Below, one piece after another: positions 62,455 to 64,000 of a stretch of 64,000 nucleotides of DNA. Positions within the stretch are counted from its first letter, which is position 1, and each line of letters opens with the position of its first letter. A program made the translations under genes and the position numbers. Origin of the DNA: Ascarosepion bandense (Eukaryota; Mollusca; Cephalopoda; Sepiida; Sepiidae). The stretch spans positions 2,074,501 through 2,138,500 of the forward strand of contig JBBBDQ010000192.1 of the NCBI GenBank assembly GCA_037127315.1, given 5' to 3'. Below the pieces are notes generated by a model. It worked only from the letters and a program-made list of their open reading frames with translations, was not told the DNA's origin and made no database searches.

Positions 62455-62519
62455 TTTATTTATTATCTGGTTGTTATGTGGTGTCTGAAACACCACATAA
62501 GAACCAGATAATAAATAAT
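62455..62519. repeat. Hairpin with ~30-bp arms and 5-nt loop
   Basis: TTATTATCTGGTTGTTATGTGGTGT pairs with ACACCACATAAGAACCAGATAATAA with one mismatch; the loop is CTGAA. Size is in the range of a microRNA precursor, but a small foldback repeat is equally possible. Confidence 0.5.
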
Positions 62520-62989
62520 ACTCGTAATATCAACTAAAATTGTGAGCAAATATAGATTGGAATCTAACAGAAGGATAAGATAAAGAATAAGCAAATTGTA
62601 TAAAGTCTTTCTTGTATGTTTTTTTATAGATGTGTTTAATGAATTTCCAGATAATTTAGTTGGAAAAATACAAGAAGTGTCTGGGGATTTCTTATCTCAA
62701 CTTTTTGTTGAGCTAAAAGATAAATGTTACTATTATAGACAGAAAAAAAAAAGGTGATGAAATTTTTGTTGATACATGCTTTGATGACCTGTCATTGTGA
62801 ATTGCTTGTTTGATTGTAAAAATGTCATGTGTGTTTGTGCATATAGAGGAGAAAAGTGGGTACAATTCTCATTGGTTTAGATTAAGTGAATTAGTAATAA
62901 TTATAATTGTTATTACAAGACATTAACTTTGGCTACACTGTAGTGAGGGCAAAATAATAATAACCCCCTCCATTCCCTTCAAATTTGAA

Positions 62990-63200
62990 GGACTGAGGAA
63001 GAAATAAATAAATTTGTGAGCTTATATGAGATATTGATTTTCACAAAAATTAACTAGTGATCCAAAAAAGAAAAAGGAAATAGATCTGTGAGCCTATGTG
63101 AAATTGCTTTTTGGATCAATGAAAACCTTGCCTTCACAAAAATGAACTGGTTAGCCAAAAAGAAGAAGGAAAGAAAATAGTGAGCCTACGTGAATTTTTT
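62990..63200. repeat. ~90-bp degenerate direct repeats (about 2.3 copies)
   Basis: TGTGAGCTTATATGAGA...TTCACAAAAATTAACTAGTGATCCAAAAAAG is followed by TGTGAGCCTATGTGAAA...TTCACAAAAATGAACTGGTTAGCCAAAAAG and the start of a third copy (GTGAGCCTACGTGAA). Function unknown. Confidence 0.6.
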
Positions 63201-64000
63201 TAATATAAAATGAGAAAAAAATTAAAAAGATGAGTGTTTGAAGTCACGTTATAGGAATCCTTATACTCGGGTTAAACATACAAATTCAGAGTGTTAGGAT
63301 TTCATACAATAACAATCCCACAACTTTCATGAAAATAATAATAGTCAGTAGGAAAAGACAACATAGTGTGAACATTAATTTTATATACAACAAGAGTACA
63401 AGAATTTGGTTAAATGTATTGAATGAGTAATATCCTTTTTTCAATTGTTAGTGAAGTTCTTGGATAGAATATATATAGATATGAAATGTGGTTACATGTG
63501 TGTTTGTTCAAAAGAGTCAGTATGCATAGTAGTGACATGGATAAAGTGTCAAATATTCGTTGGTACAATATTTTTTAGGGGAAGGAAATTTTGACAATGA
63601 AGTGTATTTGCCTTTAGTAATGCAGATATTTTGAAATTTGAAAAAAATATGGATTTTGTTGAAATGTCATGTAGGTGCACAAAAGGGAAAGCATTTTGGG
63701 ATTGGAATTTTTATTTTGTCTACTGAGGTCAAATGTTAACTTATGCCCCAGATTTAGGTTTGTACTGGGAGAAAGCTGTCAATGGCATGGAAGTGACGTT
63801 AAGCTGACAGAAAACTTTTATTAGTACTTTTAATTTGGATTTTAAAAAGGAGTCTGGACACAACCATCAAAGTGCATGGTTGAATAAAACTGGGTCTTTC
63901 TAATGGGGGTGCTGACAACTTTGACCAAACAACCTCCTAACCCATAGCATGTCACCAACGATGTCTTTGTATGAAAAATAAAAATAAAATATATTTTTTA

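Larger units (their letters stand above)
61346..64000. other. AT-rich DNA without a recognisable gene
   Basis: No frame with family resemblance on either strand. Two small structures are listed separately: a hairpin at 62455-62519 and direct repeats at 62990-63200. The rest shows nothing I can assign. Confidence 0.5.

Overview
This window reads as a transposon graveyard from an animal genome. I find no convincing host gene, no rRNA and no stand-alone tRNA gene. The families present are Ty3/gypsy, copia, an L1/Tx1-like LINE with an RRM + CCHC ORF1, a Jockey/CR1-like LINE, a Penelope-like element with a GIY-YIG end, SINEs, and a hammerhead-bearing tandem repeat. Together with AT-rich minisatellites and (TA)n tracts they fit a repeat-rich invertebrate. 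A lophotrochozoan such as a mollusc is plausible, but the sequence alone does not prove it.

Layout. 1-1048: 3' half of a Ty3/gypsy integrase, polypurine tract and 3' LTR. 1.2-4.6 kb: decayed copia element with a 3' LTR. 4.7-7.6 kb: mosaic of LINE, SINE and integrase fragments. 7.9-29.5 kb: one Ty3/gypsy element on the minus strand. Its 3' LTR lies at 7885-8103, and its 5' LTR has been cut into three pieces (29481-29517, 18126-18318, 13320-13343) by L1/Tx1-like insertions. One insertion (Tx1-R, minus, 13344-18105) has a perfect 20-bp target duplication. Two others (Tx1-A and Tx1-B, plus) sit head to tail at one target. A fourth copy (Tx1-C) follows at 29.5-34.7 kb. 35.0-39.1 kb: Ty3/gypsy relics with a solo LTR inserted in the integrase.

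40265-51148 is a complete but dead Ty3/gypsy element (Ty3-H) with a 5-bp target duplication, inserted in a ~46-bp minisatellite. Inside its RT lies a much younger Ty3/gypsy element (Ty3-N, minus, 43965-48802). Ty3-N has an uninterrupted 1087-codon pol, nearly identical LTRs and perfect heat-shock-element-like sites, but it has lost its gag and leader. 51.8-54.6 kb holds SINEs, Penelope remnants and, at 53256-53636, a 310-bp tandem unit with two hammerhead-ribozyme-like folds and RNA polymerase III-like A and B boxes between them. I regard that unit as the most interesting structure in the window. 54.6-64 kb is microsatellite, minisatellite, a long hairpin, a decayed LINE (59.3-61.3 kb) and AT-rich DNA without a recognisable gene.

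How the parts relate. The nesting gives a relative history. The minus-strand gypsy came first and was invaded by the Tx1-like copies. Ty3-H entered the minisatellite, decayed, and was then invaded by Ty3-N, the only element here with an apparently intact enzyme set. Tx1-R, Tx1-A and Tx1-B end in an 8-bp terminal hairpin whose sequence differs but whose pairing is kept, which suggests the recognition signal for their own reverse transcriptase.
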